A DNA stretch of 64,000 bases from Salipiger bermudensis HTCC2601 (GCF_000153725.1 NZ_DS022276.1:3745591-3809590); one strand, 5' to 3'; positions 36,369 through 45,399 are shown, counted from the stretch's first letter. Notes: a model not told the origin generated them from the sequence alone. Program-made: numbers and translations.

Positions 36369-37064
36369 ATGGATGGCGACGGTCCCAAGAACCCCTTCCT
36401 GCGCTCGCGCGGGCTTAAGATCCCCAAGCATCCGCAGATCACCACGGGCCGTGTGCGCGGCGCGATCCGGGAAGAGACCTACGAGCGCAAGGAATGCGAC
36501 GCGGTCTCGCGCGTGGTGCACGAGGGCGACCGGGTGCTCGAGCTGGGCGGTGGCATCGGCTACATGTCGACGCTTCTTTCGGTGAAGCGCAAGGTGGCGC
36601 AGGTGGTGAGCTACGAGGCCAACCCGGCGCTGATCCCCTATATCGCGAGCGTTCATGCCGCCAACGAGGTGAAGAACGTCGAGGTGCGCAACGCGCTGCT
36701 GACGGCGGATGGCGGCGATCCGGTGGCGTTCCATGTCCGGCGCAACTTCCTTGCCTCATCGATGGATCGCGAGGCCGACCCCGAAAGCATCACCGAGACC
36801 GTGCAGATCGACCAGCATCGGCTGTCGGACGTGCTCGAAGAGGTCAGACCCGACGTGCTGGTCTGCGACATCGAGGGCGCCGAGGCCGATCTCCTGCCCG
36901 CGGGCGACTGGTCCGGTCTGCGCTGCGCCATCATCGAGCTGCACCCGCAATGGATCGGCCAGAGCGGCGTTCAGGCGGTGTTCGACGCCATGCAGCGCGC
37001 CGGGCTCACCTATTTCCCGAAGGCTTCGGAGGCCAAGGTCGTGACCTTCCGGAAAGGCTGGTGA
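36369..37064 (+). CDS. FkbM-family methyltransferase
   Basis: The 231-residue SAM-dependent methyltransferase has motif I VLELGGGIGYMSTLLSVKRK (about 55-74), a second YEANPALIPYI motif and the FkbM-type DVLVCDIEGAEADLLP with the acidic active-site region. FkbM enzymes O-methylate sugars or polyketides. It lies 3 bp after the fusion gene and 4 bp before the next glycosyltransferase, so it belongs to one transcription unit and probably methylates the glycan made or modified by the neighbours. Confidence 0.85.
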   Translation: MDGDGPKNPFLRSRGLKIPKHPQITTGRVRGAIREETYERKECDAVSRVVHEGDRVLELGGGIGYMSTLLSVKRKVAQVVSYEANPALIPYIASVHAANEVKNVEVRNALLTADGGDPVAFHVRRNFLASSMDREADPESITETVQIDQHRLSDVLEEVRPDVLVCDIEGAEADLLPAGDWSGLRCAIIELHPQWIGQSGVQAVFDAMQRAGLTYFPKASEAKVVTFRKGW

Positions 37065-37068
37065 GCGC

Positions 37069-38121
37069 GTGAAGATCACCGCGGTTCTCTGCGTCCGCAA
37101 CGAGGGCGCCTTCCTGCTCGACTGGCTGGCGCATCACCTGGCCTGCGGCATCACCCACGTGGTGGCGCTGTCGAACGATTGCGATGACGGGACGGACGCG
37201 CTCCTCGACCGGCTGGACGCGCTCGGCCACGTCACCCACATCCGCAATGACGGCCCCTATGACAAGGGCGGCATCCAGTTCTCCGGGCTGAAGCTGGCCG
37301 ACAAGAGCGCCGCGGTGCGCGAGGCCGACTGGCTGCTGGCGCTCGACGTGGACGAGTTCGTCAACGTTCATGTCGGCGAACGCAGCCTGCCCGACCTGAT
37401 CGCCGCCCTGCCCGACGCGGATGCCATCACCCTGACCTGGCGGCTCTTTGGCAATGCAGGCCAGCTGCGCTACGCCGACCGCCCGGTGCCCGAGCAGTTC
37501 ACCCGCGCCGCGCCGGTGGCGATGGTCTGGCCGTGGCGCTCGGCGATGTTCAAGACGCTCTACCGCAATGATGGCACCTACCGGAAACTCGGCGTCCACC
37601 GTCCGCGCAACCCCGATCCAGACCGCGCGGACGCAGCGCGCTGGTTCGATGGCGAAGGCCGCGAGCTCGACGCGCAGTTTCGCACAAGGCGGATCTTCTC
37701 CAATTATGGGCGCTCGAACTACGGTCTGGCACAGCTCAACCACTACCCGCTCGGTGCGATGGAGAGCTACCTGCTCAAGGCAGATCGCGGGCGGGCGGTG
37801 CATTCCGACCACCTGCTGGGCCTCGACTACTGGGTCGAGCGCAACTTCAACACCGACGAGGACCGCTCGATCCTCGCTCTGGCGCCCAAGGTGGCCGAGC
37901 GGCGCGTGGCGCTGGCCGGCGATGCCGAGCTGAACCGCCTGCACGCGGCGGCGGTGGCATGGCGGCAGGCGCGCTTCGAGGCGCTGATGCTGCAGGAGCC
38001 CTACCGGGCGCTGCTCGGGCGGCTCCTGATGACGCCGCCGAGCCAGCCCCTGGCGCCCCAGACCGCCTCGGTGCTGCACCATTTCGCGCAGCGCGCCCGG
38101 GCGGCCGAGGACGGTGCGTAA
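37069..38121 (+). CDS. Family 2-type glycosyltransferase
   Basis: The 350-residue protein begins at a GTG: MKITAVLCVRNEGAFLLDWL, then the nucleotide-sugar region ALSNDCDDGTDALLDRL and the metal-binding LALDVDEFVNV (D93-V-D95). The family-specific ITLTWRLFGNAGQLRYADRP block and the AQLNHYPLGAMESYLLKADR block follow. It is the third member of this glycosyltransferase type in the cassette and lacks signal peptide and membrane segments, so it acts in the cytoplasm. Sugar donor and acceptor are unknown. A GC-poor 162-bp gap follows before the next gene. Confidence 0.85.
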   Translation: MKITAVLCVRNEGAFLLDWLAHHLACGITHVVALSNDCDDGTDALLDRLDALGHVTHIRNDGPYDKGGIQFSGLKLADKSAAVREADWLLALDVDEFVNVHVGERSLPDLIAALPDADAITLTWRLFGNAGQLRYADRPVPEQFTRAAPVAMVWPWRSAMFKTLYRNDGTYRKLGVHRPRNPDPDRADAARWFDGEGRELDAQFRTRRIFSNYGRSNYGLAQLNHYPLGAMESYLLKADRGRAVHSDHLLGLDYWVERNFNTDEDRSILALAPKVAERRVALAGDAELNRLHAAAVAWRQARFEALMLQEPYRALLGRLLMTPPSQPLAPQTASVLHHFAQRARAAEDGA

Positions 38122-38283
38122 ACTCCGGAAGCGACCGTCTCCGCAAAAACTGCTACTTTTGAGGCAACGTCGGGCGCCAATGTTACCGCGAATTAAGCAT
38201 ATTTCCGCCAAAAACGCAGAACACTGTTTCCTCCAACCAGAACACCCGCGACACTGCGGTTTCCAGATACATGGCAGGCACAG

Positions 38284-39252
38284 ATGCAGGATCAGACAGA
38301 CCTCTCCGCGGTCGATCTCAGCGGGCTCGAACGCAAGCAGTGGATCCGCCAGATCTCCGAGATCGGCGATACCGACGGCTTCACCGAACCGCTCGGGGCA
38401 CAGCACCATGCGGTCTTTGTCGAACGCGGCGACACGCTTCTGGTGAGCTTCGAGTCCGTTCCCGGCATCGACGCGCTGTCCGAGACCGCAACGCCGCTTG
38501 GCTGGGAAATGGCACGCGAATGCGACTGGTCGACGCTCTCGGTGCTCTGCACCGCCGACACCTGGTTCCGCGACGAGGCGGTCTACACCTTCTTCGACCA
38601 GCTGCTTGATGACGGGTTCTTCGACGATTTCGAAACCGTGCTGTTCTACGGCGCCGGCCCCTGTGGCTATGCCGCCGCGGCCTATTCGGTCACCGCGCCC
38701 GGCGCCCGGGTGGTGATGCTGCAACCGCAGGCCACGCTCGATCCGCGGGTCACCGAATGGGACGAGCGCTTCGTCGAGATGCGCCGCACCGATTTCACCT
38801 CGCGCTTCGGCTACGCCCCCGACATGCTTGACGCGGCGCAGCGCGGCTACGTGCTCTACGATCCGCGCGAGCGCTTCGATGCGATGCATTCGGCGCTCTT
38901 CGCGCGGCCCAATGTCGACCGCTTCCGCCTGCCCTTCATGGGCAGCGCACTGCAGGGCGACCTGCTCGATCTCGAGCTGCTGGTGCCGCTGCTCACTGCC
39001 GCCGCCGAAGACCGGCTCGACCGGCTGAGCTTTGCCCGGATGATGCGCGCCCGGCGCGACCACACGCCCTACCTGCGCAAGCTGCTGATGCGGCTCGAGG
39101 GCGACGGGCGCATGGCGCTGGCCGAGCGGCTCTGCGAGAACGTCACCCAAAGGATGGATGCGCCGCGCTTCCGCCGCCGCCTCGACGCGCTGCGTACCAT
39201 GCGTGCGCAGGAACAGGACGCTCAGGACGAACAGGTCGCCGCCGAGGCCTGA
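38284..39252 (+). CDS. Hypothetical protein with a hydrolase-like elbow, cassette-associated
   Basis: The 322-residue cytosolic protein is of uncertain family. The middle reads TVLFYGAGPCGYAAAAYSVT (residues 118-137) and VVMLQPQATLDP, the layout of the nucleophile elbow in alpha/beta-hydrolase proteins that accompany glycosyltransferases (YGSSMGGYAAL type). The serine is replaced and the last glycine is Cys129-adjacent, so catalysis is doubtful. I recall relatives being labelled PAPS reductase, but the cysteine signature and PP-loop of that enzyme are not present. It is probably the last gene of the cassette or has its own promoter in the GC-poor gap. Confidence 0.6.
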   Translation: MQDQTDLSAVDLSGLERKQWIRQISEIGDTDGFTEPLGAQHHAVFVERGDTLLVSFESVPGIDALSETATPLGWEMARECDWSTLSVLCTADTWFRDEAVYTFFDQLLDDGFFDDFETVLFYGAGPCGYAAAAYSVTAPGARVVMLQPQATLDPRVTEWDERFVEMRRTDFTSRFGYAPDMLDAAQRGYVLYDPRERFDAMHSALFARPNVDRFRLPFMGSALQGDLLDLELLVPLLTAAAEDRLDRLSFARMMRARRDHTPYLRKLLMRLEGDGRMALAERLCENVTQRMDAPRFRRRLDALRTMRAQEQDAQDEQVAAEA

Positions 39253-39258
39253 GCGGCC

Positions 39259-40029
39259 TCAGCCCGCGATCGCGCGGAGCGCCTTGGCGCGGGCCGGCGG
39301 GATCGCGGCCACCTCGACGCCGGTGAAGACATGCAGCGTGTTCATCGCGCGGTCGATCACCGCGTGATCGCTGACCCAACCGCCCATGCCCAGATAGGTG
39401 CGCAACAGCGGCGGCATCAGCGACATCGCCCGCCGCGCATCGGCACCCTGCTGCGGAAACCCCACCGTCTCCTCCGCCCGTCGCCGGATCTGCCAGCGCG
39501 CCGGCGCCAGATGCCGTGCGGCGAGATGGGCAAAGGCCGGCGCAAAGGGCGAAGGATCGGTGCCGGCAAAGCTCGCGCAGCCGAAGAGCAGGCGCGCGCC
39601 GCCCGCATCCACCAGCCCGGTGATCGCGCCCCAGGCCAACCGCAGCACATCCGGATCGCCGGATCCCGGGCGCAGGCAGAACCGCCCCAGCTCGAGCATC
39701 GGCCCGCCGAAGCCCTCGAGACGCGACAGGTCGTAATACTGGGCGGAATAGCTTGTCCCGATGGCGGCGCCATCGTCGAGCCAGAAATAGCGGAAACAGG
39801 CAAAGAGCGTGCCGTCACCCACCTCCTCGATCAGCACGTGCCGGCAGAGAGGGTCGAACGCATCGACATCGGCAGGGCCGTCCGGGCCAAGGAACGCCCG
39901 CCCGCGCAGCGCCTGCGCCCGGGCCAGATCCTCTGGACCCGAGGCCAGCCGCACCCGGTAGCGCCCGCGCTGCAACAGGACGTCGCCGCTGTCCTCCGCC
40001 GCGCCGTCGCTCTCCCCGAAGGTTGCCAC
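39259..40029 (-). CDS. olsB: Ornithine N-alpha-acyltransferase OlsB-like (GNAT)
   Basis: The 256-residue protein matches the OlsB/hemolysin-type acyltransferase family: RYRVRLASGPEDLARAQALR, the region with FDPLCRHVLIEE (Asp-x-x-Cys-x-His), SAQYYDLSRLEGFGGPMLEL, the GRFCLRPG motif and LFGCASFAGTD. OlsB acylates ornithine with 3-hydroxyacyl-ACP, the first step of ornithine-lipid synthesis. OlsA is not adjacent. The start is a GTG at 40029. It is 12 bp downstream of bamE on the same strand and so probably read from the bamE promoter. Confidence 0.82.
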   Translation of the reverse strand: MATFGESDGAAEDSGDVLLQRGRYRVRLASGPEDLARAQALRGRAFLGPDGPADVDAFDPLCRHVLIEEVGDGTLFACFRYFWLDDGAAIGTSYSAQYYDLSRLEGFGGPMLELGRFCLRPGSGDPDVLRLAWGAITGLVDAGGARLLFGCASFAGTDPSPFAPAFAHLAARHLAPARWQIRRRAEETVGFPQQGADARRAMSLMPPLLRTYLGMGGWVSDHAVIDRAMNTLHVFTGVEVAAIPPARAKALRAIAG

Positions 40030-40041
40030 GGCGCCCGCCCG

Positions 40042-40494
40042 TTACTGCTGGGTGAACTGGTCGAGAGAGATGCCGCCGATATTGCCGAAGAGCTTGCGGA
40101 TGAAGCTCAGCTCGCCATCGGTGGTCTTGGTGACGCGGCGCGTGAGCGGCACCACGTTGCCATCCTCGAGCCCGTAGCGGGTGATGTTGTCGACCACGCC
40201 GTCGGAATCGAAGCTGACCGCCAGCACCTCGCGGTTGATCTCCTCGGGGGCCTGCCAGGCGAAATGGCGCATCTCGGATTCGATGTAGTAGAACCCGCCA
40301 TCATTGGCCACGCCCGAGGCCGAAGGCACGCCGATCACGTCTTCCACGGTGCCGCGGGTGTCGATTCCCGGCACGATCTCCTGCAGATCCTCTTCCGAGG
40401 GCACATAGCCATGCGTCCGGTACTGCGCGCTGCACGCGGACAGCCCGAGAACGGCCACCATTGCCACGATCGCCGGAATTGCGGGTTTTGCCAT
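40042..40494 (-). CDS. bamE: Outer membrane assembly lipoprotein BamE (SmpA/OmlA)
   Basis: The 150-residue lipoprotein has the signal peptide MAKPAIPAIVAMVAVLGLSA with lipobox LSAC. The BamE fold is visible in YRTHGYVPSEEDLQEIVPGI, a VEDVIGVPSASG segment (the usual GxPS), FYYIESEMRHFAWQ and VLAVSFDSDGVVDNI. It is part of the BAM complex that inserts beta-barrel proteins. It is divergent from yceD. Confidence 0.9.
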   Translation of the reverse strand: MAKPAIPAIVAMVAVLGLSACSAQYRTHGYVPSEEDLQEIVPGIDTRGTVEDVIGVPSASGVANDGGFYYIESEMRHFAWQAPEEINREVLAVSFDSDGVVDNITRYGLEDGNVVPLTRRVTKTTDGELSFIRKLFGNIGGISLDQFTQQ

Positions 40495-40588
40495 CTGCTG
40501 CGCCTTGCCTGTTGTCTTGGCCCTTGCGGGTTTCTATCCCCGATTACATAACCGAGCCAAGCCCTTCAAGCAAAGGAAAGGCAGCCAT

Positions 40589-41170
40589 ATGAGCCAATCC
40601 GGTTCCACCTCCGAACGGCTGCGCGTGGCCGCGCTGCGCAACAACCAGCCAACCCCGTTCGACCTGAGACCAGACGAGGCGCGCCGCGGCGCACTGGCCG
40701 AGGAGCTCGGCCTGCTCGGGTTGAAGAAACTGCGCCTCGCCGGCGAGATCCGGCCCGAGGGGCGCGATGCGTGGCGCCTCGAGGCCACCATCGGCGCCAC
40801 CGTGACCCAGCCCTGCGTGGTCACCCTTGCCCCGGTGACCACGCGCATCGACGAGCCGGTTTCGCGGTTCTGGCGCCCGGAGGAAGAGTTCGCCTCGATT
40901 CCCGAAGGCGCCGAGGTCGAGATGACCGACGACGAGACCGACCCCCTGCCCGATGTCATCGACCTTGGCGCGGTGATGGCCGAGGCGCTGTCGCTGGCCT
41001 TGCCGCTCTACCCCCATGCCGAGGGCGCAGAGGCGGCGGCCGAGGCGCTCGAGGAGCAGGCTGCCCCCGCTCCCGAGGACGAACGGCCGAATCCCTTCGC
41101 GGCACTTTCGGGCCTGCGCGCCCGCATGGAGAGCGATGCCGATGATGGCGAGGGCGGTGAAAACCGCTAA
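40589..41170 (+). CDS. yceD: YceD-family protein (DUF177)
   Basis: The 193-residue protein contains LRLAGEIRPEGRDAWRLEAT, the TQPCVVTLAPVTTRIDEPV core with the conserved Cys, an acidic segment EVEMTDDETDPLPDVIDLG and PLYPHAEG, as in YceD. It is tied to rRNA accumulation in E. coli and almost always precedes rpmF. The ATG at 40589 follows AAAGGAAAGGCAGCC. It heads the yceD-rpmF-plsX-fabH region; the 174-bp gap before rpmF holds a candidate promoter. Confidence 0.88.
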   Translation: MSQSGSTSERLRVAALRNNQPTPFDLRPDEARRGALAEELGLLGLKKLRLAGEIRPEGRDAWRLEATIGATVTQPCVVTLAPVTTRIDEPVSRFWRPEEEFASIPEGAEVEMTDDETDPLPDVIDLGAVMAEALSLALPLYPHAEGAEAAAEALEEQAAPAPEDERPNPFAALSGLRARMESDADDGEGGENR

Positions 41171-41198
41171 GCACCCCTCTTTGCGCGCGAAATAACGC

Positions 41199-41226
41199 TT
41201 GCGGTTTCGCAGGAATTTCCTATTTT
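41199..41226 (+). promoter_or_regulatory. Candidate promoter of rpmF-plsX-fabH
   Basis: TTGCGG (41199-41204), a 16-bp spacer and TATTTT (41221-41226) lie about 118 bp upstream of rpmF. Confidence 0.4.
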
Positions 41227-41344
41227 CGCGCCTTCATCGGAATTCTGGGTTGCCATCTCCGGGTCTATGCGACTATGAGGCCGGGCACGCCCGAACGGAA
41301 CGGGCAACGAATTGCCCCCACACGCGAAAGATCGAGGTTGAGAC

Positions 41345-41551
41345 ATGGCTGTCCAACAGAACAAAGTATCCAAATCGCGCCGCAACAACCGCCGGGCGCA
41401 TGACGCCCTCACTGCGGCGAACCCCAACGAGTGCGACAACTGCGGCGAACTCAAGCGCCCGCACCATGTCTGCCCCTCCTGCGGCCACTACGGTGAGCGC
41501 GAGGTCGTGGCCATGGCCGACGAGATCGAGCTGGACGAAGACGCAGCCTGA
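41345..41551 (+). CDS. rpmF: 50S ribosomal protein L32
   Basis: The 68-residue L32 begins [20 protein letters not shown]. It has an intact zinc ribbon with Cys30, Cys33, Cys43 and Cys46 ([20 protein letters not shown]). It is followed at 23 bp by plsX in the conserved rpmF-plsX-fabH order. Confidence 0.97.
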   Translation: MAVQQNKVSKSRRNNRRAHDALTAANPNECDNCGELKRPHHVCPSCGHYGEREVVAMADEIELDEDAA

Positions 41552-41574
41552 AACCGTCTGAAGGCCCGTGCCGC

Positions 41575-42687
41575 ATGACCTCCGAACAGGATAAATCGCA
41601 GGCACGCGGACCGATCGTCCTATCCATCGACGCCATGGGCGGAGATCGCGGGCCGGCAACCATCGTTGCCGGCCTCGCCGCCTTTGCGCAGCGGAACAAG
41701 CAGGCGCGTTTCATCCTGCACGGTCCCGCCGATCAGCTCACCCAGCTGGTCGAGAAGCGCAAGCTGGGCAAGCGGGTCGAGATCCGCGACGCTCAGGGTG
41801 TTGTCTCGATGGAGGACAAGCCGAGCCACGTGATGCGCAACGGGCAGGACACCTCGATGTGGTCCACGCTCGATTCGGTGCGCAATGGAGAGGCGACGGT
41901 CGCGGTGTCCTGTGGCAATACCGGCGCGCTGATGCTGCTGTCGATGGTGCGCCTGCGCAAGCTGCCCGGCGTCAACCGTCCTGCCATTGCCGTGCTCTGG
42001 CCATCGAAGAACCCGCAGGGGTTCAACGTCATGCTCGACGTTGGCGCGGATATCCGCGCCGATGCGGATGACCTGCTCAAATACGCCCTCATGGGCGCCT
42101 CCTACGCCCGCAACGGGCTGTCGCTCGAGCGTCCGCGCGTCGGGCTGCTCAACGTGGGCACCGAGGAGCATAAAGGCCGCGCCGAGCTCAAGCAGGCGCA
42201 TGAGCTGATTTCCGAGGCCGCCGAGGGCAACAATTTCGAGTTCGTCGGCTTCGCCGAAGGCGGCGACATCCCCGGCGATCGCTGCGACGTGATCGTCACC
42301 GACGGCTTCACCGGCAATATCGCGCTCAAGACCGGTGAAGGCACCGCCTCGCTGATCGGGCAGTTCCTGCGCGAGGCGTTTGCCTATTCGCCGCTGTCGC
42401 GTGTGGCCGCCCTGCTCGCTCTGACCTCGCTCAAGCGCCTGCAGGCGCGCATCGACCCGCGCCGCAAGAATGGCGGCGTGTTCCTCGGGCTGAACGGCAC
42501 CGTTGTGAAGAGTCACGGCGCTGCCGACGCAACCGGTGTGGCAGCCGCCGTCGAACTGGCCTACGATCTGGCGCAATCGGGCTTTGGCGACCGACTCGCC
42601 GCCCGCATCGCATCGGCGGCGAGCAGCGCCGAGGAGAGCGCCGCCCAGGCTGGCGCCGAGCAGGAAAAAGACGGAACGGATCCATGA
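41575..42687 (+). CDS. plsX: Phosphate acyltransferase PlsX
   Basis: The 370-residue enzyme has the N-terminal IVLSIDAMGGDRGPATIVAG, the SMVRLRKLPGVNRPAIAVLW region, LDVGADIRADADDLLKYALM and DGFTGNIALKTGEGTASLI. It makes acyl-phosphate from acyl-ACP for phospholipid synthesis by PlsY. It has an alanine-rich C-terminal tail. The stop overlaps fabH by four bases (ATGA). Confidence 0.96.
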   Translation: MTSEQDKSQARGPIVLSIDAMGGDRGPATIVAGLAAFAQRNKQARFILHGPADQLTQLVEKRKLGKRVEIRDAQGVVSMEDKPSHVMRNGQDTSMWSTLDSVRNGEATVAVSCGNTGALMLLSMVRLRKLPGVNRPAIAVLWPSKNPQGFNVMLDVGADIRADADDLLKYALMGASYARNGLSLERPRVGLLNVGTEEHKGRAELKQAHELISEAAEGNNFEFVGFAEGGDIPGDRCDVIVTDGFTGNIALKTGEGTASLIGQFLREAFAYSPLSRVAALLALTSLKRLQARIDPRRKNGGVFLGLNGTVVKSHGAADATGVAAAVELAYDLAQSGFGDRLAARIASAASSAEESAAQAGAEQEKDGTDP

Positions 42688-43655
42688 CCATACGCGCGCA
42701 GGTGGCGGGGGTCGGGCATTACCTGCCCGAACGCATTGTCCCCAATGCCGAGTTCGAACAGACCCTCGACACCTCGGATGAATGGATCCGGACGCGGTCG
42801 GGGATCGAGCGCCGCCACTTTGCCGCCGACGGCGAGACCACCTCGGATCTCGCCAGCCGCGCCGCGCAGGCGGCTCTGGCCGATGCCGGGCTTGTCGCCG
42901 CCGATATCGACGCGCTGATCGTCGCCACGTCGACACCGGACCTGACCTTCCCCTCTGCCGCCACCATGGTGCAGGCCAAGCTCGGCATGCAGGCCGGCTT
43001 CGCCTTCGACGTGCAGGCGGTCTGCGCCGGCTTCGTCTACGCGCTCACCAACGCCAACGCGCTGATCACCTCGGGCACCGTCCGCCGGGTGATGGTGATC
43101 GGCGCCGAGACCTTCTCGCGCATCCTCGACTGGGAAGACCGCGCCACCTGCGTGCTCTTCGGCGACGGCGCGGGCGCGCTGATCCTCGAGGCGCAGGAGG
43201 CCGCCGGCAGCTCGGACGATCGCGGCATCCTCGCCGTCGACCTGCATTCCGACGGCCGCTACCGCGACCTGCTCTATGTCGATGGCGGCGTCAGCACCAA
43301 CTCGATCGGGCATCTGCGGATGGAGGGCAAAGAGGTCTTCCGCCACGCTGTGAGCAAGCTCGCCGCCACCGCCGAAGCCGCGCTCGGCAAGGCCGGGCTC
43401 GACGCCTCCGATATCGACTGGGTGGTGCCGCATCAGGCCAACATCCGCATCATCGCCGGCACCGCCAAGAAGCTCGGCCTGCCGATGGAAAAGGTCGTGG
43501 TGACCGTTCAGGACCATGGCAACACCTCTGCCGCCTCGATCCCGCTGGCGCTATCGGTGGCGAATTCCGAGGGCAAGTTCAAACCGGGCGATCTGGTGAT
43601 CACCGAGGCGATTGGCGGCGGTCTGGCCTGGGGCGCGGTCGCCCTACGCTGGTAG
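42684..43655 (+). CDS. fabH: 3-oxoacyl-ACP synthase III
   Basis: The 323-residue KASIII has Cys114 in [14 protein letters not shown], His in [11 protein letters not shown] and Asn in [14 protein letters not shown], the complete Cys-His-Asn triad. It condenses acetyl-CoA with malonyl-ACP to start fatty-acid synthesis. It is translationally coupled to plsX. ihfA follows after 106 bp with a possible promoter of its own. Confidence 0.96.
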   Translation: MTIRAQVAGVGHYLPERIVPNAEFEQTLDTSDEWIRTRSGIERRHFAADGETTSDLASRAAQAALADAGLVAADIDALIVATSTPDLTFPSAATMVQAKLGMQAGFAFDVQAVCAGFVYALTNANALITSGTVRRVMVIGAETFSRILDWEDRATCVLFGDGAGALILEAQEAAGSSDDRGILAVDLHSDGRYRDLLYVDGGVSTNSIGHLRMEGKEVFRHAVSKLAATAEAALGKAGLDASDIDWVVPHQANIRIIAGTAKKLGLPMEKVVVTVQDHGNTSAASIPLALSVANSEGKFKPGDLVITEAIGGGLAWGAVALRW

Positions 43656-43708
43656 ATACGAATTAACGCTCTTTTCACGCCTGACACCGCGCTTTCAAGT
43701 GCTTGATA

Positions 43709-43737
43709 TTGACTCGGAAATTTCCCGCCCCCATGCT
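43709..43737 (+). promoter_or_regulatory. Candidate promoter of ihfA-merR
   Basis: TTGACT (43709-43714), a 17-bp spacer and CATGCT (43732-43737) lie 25 bp upstream of the ihfA start. Confidence 0.45.
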
Positions 43738-43761
43738 TGGGCGAAACCGGGAGGGATGGGT

Positions 43762-44064
43762 ATGAGCGAAAAGACCCTAACGCGCATGGATCTGAGCGAA
43801 GCGGTGTTCCGCGAGGTCGGACTGTCGCGGAACGAAAGCGCCGAGCTTGTGGAATCGGTGCTTCAACACATGTCCGACGCGCTGGTGCGCGGCGAGCAGG
43901 TGAAGATCTCGTCCTTCGGCACCTTCTCGGTGCGGGACAAGGCGGCGCGCGTCGGCCGCAACCCGAAGACCGGCGAAGAGGTGCCGATCCAGCCGCGCCG
44001 CGTGCTGACCTTCCGGCCCTCGCACCTGATGAAAGAGCAGGTCGCCGAAGGCAACAAGAGGTAA
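43762..44064 (+). CDS. ihfA: Integration host factor subunit alpha
   Basis: The 100-residue DNA-bending protein begins [20 protein letters not shown]. It has the dimerisation region and the beta-arm [20 protein letters not shown] with the intercalating Pro, then [12 protein letters not shown]. The ATG at 43762 is preceded by GGGAGGG; an ATG at 43756 is in frame but leaves too little spacing. The merR-type gene follows at 6 bp. Confidence 0.95.
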   Translation: MSEKTLTRMDLSEAVFREVGLSRNESAELVESVLQHMSDALVRGEQVKISSFGTFSVRDKAARVGRNPKTGEEVPIQPRRVLTFRPSHLMKEQVAEGNKR

Positions 44065-44070
44065 CATCGC

Positions 44071-45183
44071 ATGAGCAAGTCCCGCGACGCGTTCCGCACC
44101 ATCAGTGAGGTCGCGGACCTTCTGGACACGCCCGCGCATGTCCTGCGTTTCTGGGAAAGCAAGTTCACGCAGGTGAAGCCGGTGAAACGTGCCGGCGGGC
44201 GGCGTTACTACCGCCCCGGCGACATCTCGTTGCTCTCGGGTATAAGGACGCTGCTCTACGACGACGGCCTGACCATCAAGGGCGTGCAGAAGGTCTTGCG
44301 CGAACAGGGCGTGAAACACGTCGCCGCGCTGGCCCCGCTACAGCTTGACGAGGCCGAGGCCGAGGACGTTGGGGCTGAGACCGTCGAGGACGCGCCTTAC
44401 GTCGAGGCCCAACCCGAAAGCGGCACGGTCCTGCCCTTCGCGCCGGTGACGGCCCAGAAGGACGCCGAGGCGCCCGTCTCTGCGGCCGAGCCCGGCGAGG
44501 CCCCGTCTCATGTGCCCGAGACCACCCCGGATGACACAGTCGCGCCACCCGCAGAAGTGGGGTCGGAGACCGTGGCCAACGCGCCCGAAGAGACGCCGCT
44601 GGACGCGCCCGGTGCCGAGTTCAGCGATGCTGCGGAACTGTCGGCCGACGCCGCGCCCGCCGAGGCGCAGAGCGATCTTGCCGGCGCATCGCCGGACGCG
44701 GAAGACGAAGGTCCGACGATCGCCGAACAGGATAGCCCGGTGCCGGACTTCCTCGCGCATTCCCTCGAAGAACGGCAGGACGGAACGCCGGCCGACACCG
44801 CAGCGCCCGACCCGTCCGAGGAGGCCGCCCCTGCCTTCGCGGCCCTGCCCGAGCAGCCTTACGGCGCACATCCGGAGCCGGCCGCCGAGCCCGAGGCGCC
44901 CGCCGTGGCAAGTGAGTCGCCCACGGCCTCGGACGCGCCGCAGGTCTCGGCAGAGAACGTCTTCGGGGCCGATCCCGCTCCGCTCCCCGAGTCGCCTCTG
45001 CCCGCCAGCCGCGCGCTCCCGGATCTTCCCGATCTCGCAGCCCTGCCCGTCCCGCCTGCCGGCGCGCTGCGCCATCTGGCACGGCTCGACCGGATCGGCG
45101 CCTCCGAGGCTGCGGCGCTCACAGCCCCGGTTGCGGCGCTGCGCAACTGGCTCGACCGGGCGGACCGGGCGGCACGGCACTGA
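44071..45183 (+). CDS. MerR-family transcriptional regulator with a long acidic tail
   Basis: The 370-residue protein has a MerR winged helix at about 1-80: [40 protein letters not shown], then [21 protein letters not shown] region of about 235 residues follows that is almost entirely Ala, Glu, Pro and Asp and predicted to be disordered. The last 45 residues ([20 protein letters not shown] ... [14 protein letters not shown]) look ordered again. No metal-binding cysteines are present. The place after ihfA is conserved in this family of bacteria, but the regulated genes are unknown. A hairpin at 45195-45218 may end the transcript. Confidence 0.85.
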   Translation: MSKSRDAFRTISEVADLLDTPAHVLRFWESKFTQVKPVKRAGGRRYYRPGDISLLSGIRTLLYDDGLTIKGVQKVLREQGVKHVAALAPLQLDEAEAEDVGAETVEDAPYVEAQPESGTVLPFAPVTAQKDAEAPVSAAEPGEAPSHVPETTPDDTVAPPAEVGSETVANAPEETPLDAPGAEFSDAAELSADAAPAEAQSDLAGASPDAEDEGPTIAEQDSPVPDFLAHSLEERQDGTPADTAAPDPSEEAAPAFAALPEQPYGAHPEPAAEPEAPAVASESPTASDAPQVSAENVFGADPAPLPESPLPASRALPDLPDLAALPVPPAGALRHLARLDRIGASEAAALTAPVAALRNWLDRADRAARH

Positions 45184-45194
45184 TCGAAGGGCAC

Positions 45195-45218
45195 GCCGAT
45201 TTTTCGTGCAGAATCGGC
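45195..45218 (+). terminator. Possible terminator hairpin after the MerR gene
   Basis: Arms GCCGATT and AATCGGC flank a 10-base loop 12 bp after the stop. Only TT follows, directly entering a promoter -35 box, so termination efficiency is doubtful. Confidence 0.4.
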
Positions 45219-45246
45219 TTGCCCCTGCCGTCAAAACCGGTATGAA
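45219..45246 (+). promoter_or_regulatory. Candidate promoter of tRNA-Pro
   Basis: TTGCCC (45219-45224), a 16-bp spacer and TATGAA (45241-45246) would place the start about seven bases before the tRNA. Confidence 0.5.
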
Positions 45247-45259
45247 CCGCACACCAAGT

Positions 45260-45336
45260 CGGGCTATGGCGCAGCCTGGTAGCGCGTCCGTCTGGGGGAC
45301 GGAAGGTCGCAGGTTCGAGTCCTGCTAGCCCGACCA
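45260..45336 (+). tRNA. tRNA-Pro (anticodon GGG)
   Basis: The 77-nt cloverleaf includes an encoded CCA. The acceptor stem is CGGGCTA/TAGCCCG, the anticodon stem TCCGT/ACGGA closes the loop CTGGGGG with anticodon GGG, and the T arm contains GGTTCGAGTCC. It decodes CCC and CCU. Confidence 0.95.
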
Positions 45337-45377
45337 AAATACCCCGCATACAGAACCCCGCATGTTCCAAGGCCTTA

Positions 45378-45399
45378 CCGCCTCGGACGGCGGGTTTTT
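45378..45399 (+). terminator. Rho-independent terminator of tRNA-Pro
   Basis: CCGCC and GGCGG pair around TCGGAC, then G and TTTTT, 42 bp after the tRNA. Confidence 0.7.

Noticed and set aside
37006-39150. 714-codon minus-strand frame across the cassette
   Set aside because: It is antisense to the 37069 glycosyltransferase and the 38284 gene, with no motif and no ribosome binding site.
38284-39252. Phosphoadenosine phosphosulfate reductase
   Set aside because: The expected PP-loop and C-terminal cysteine signature are absent; the sequence looks hydrolase-like instead.
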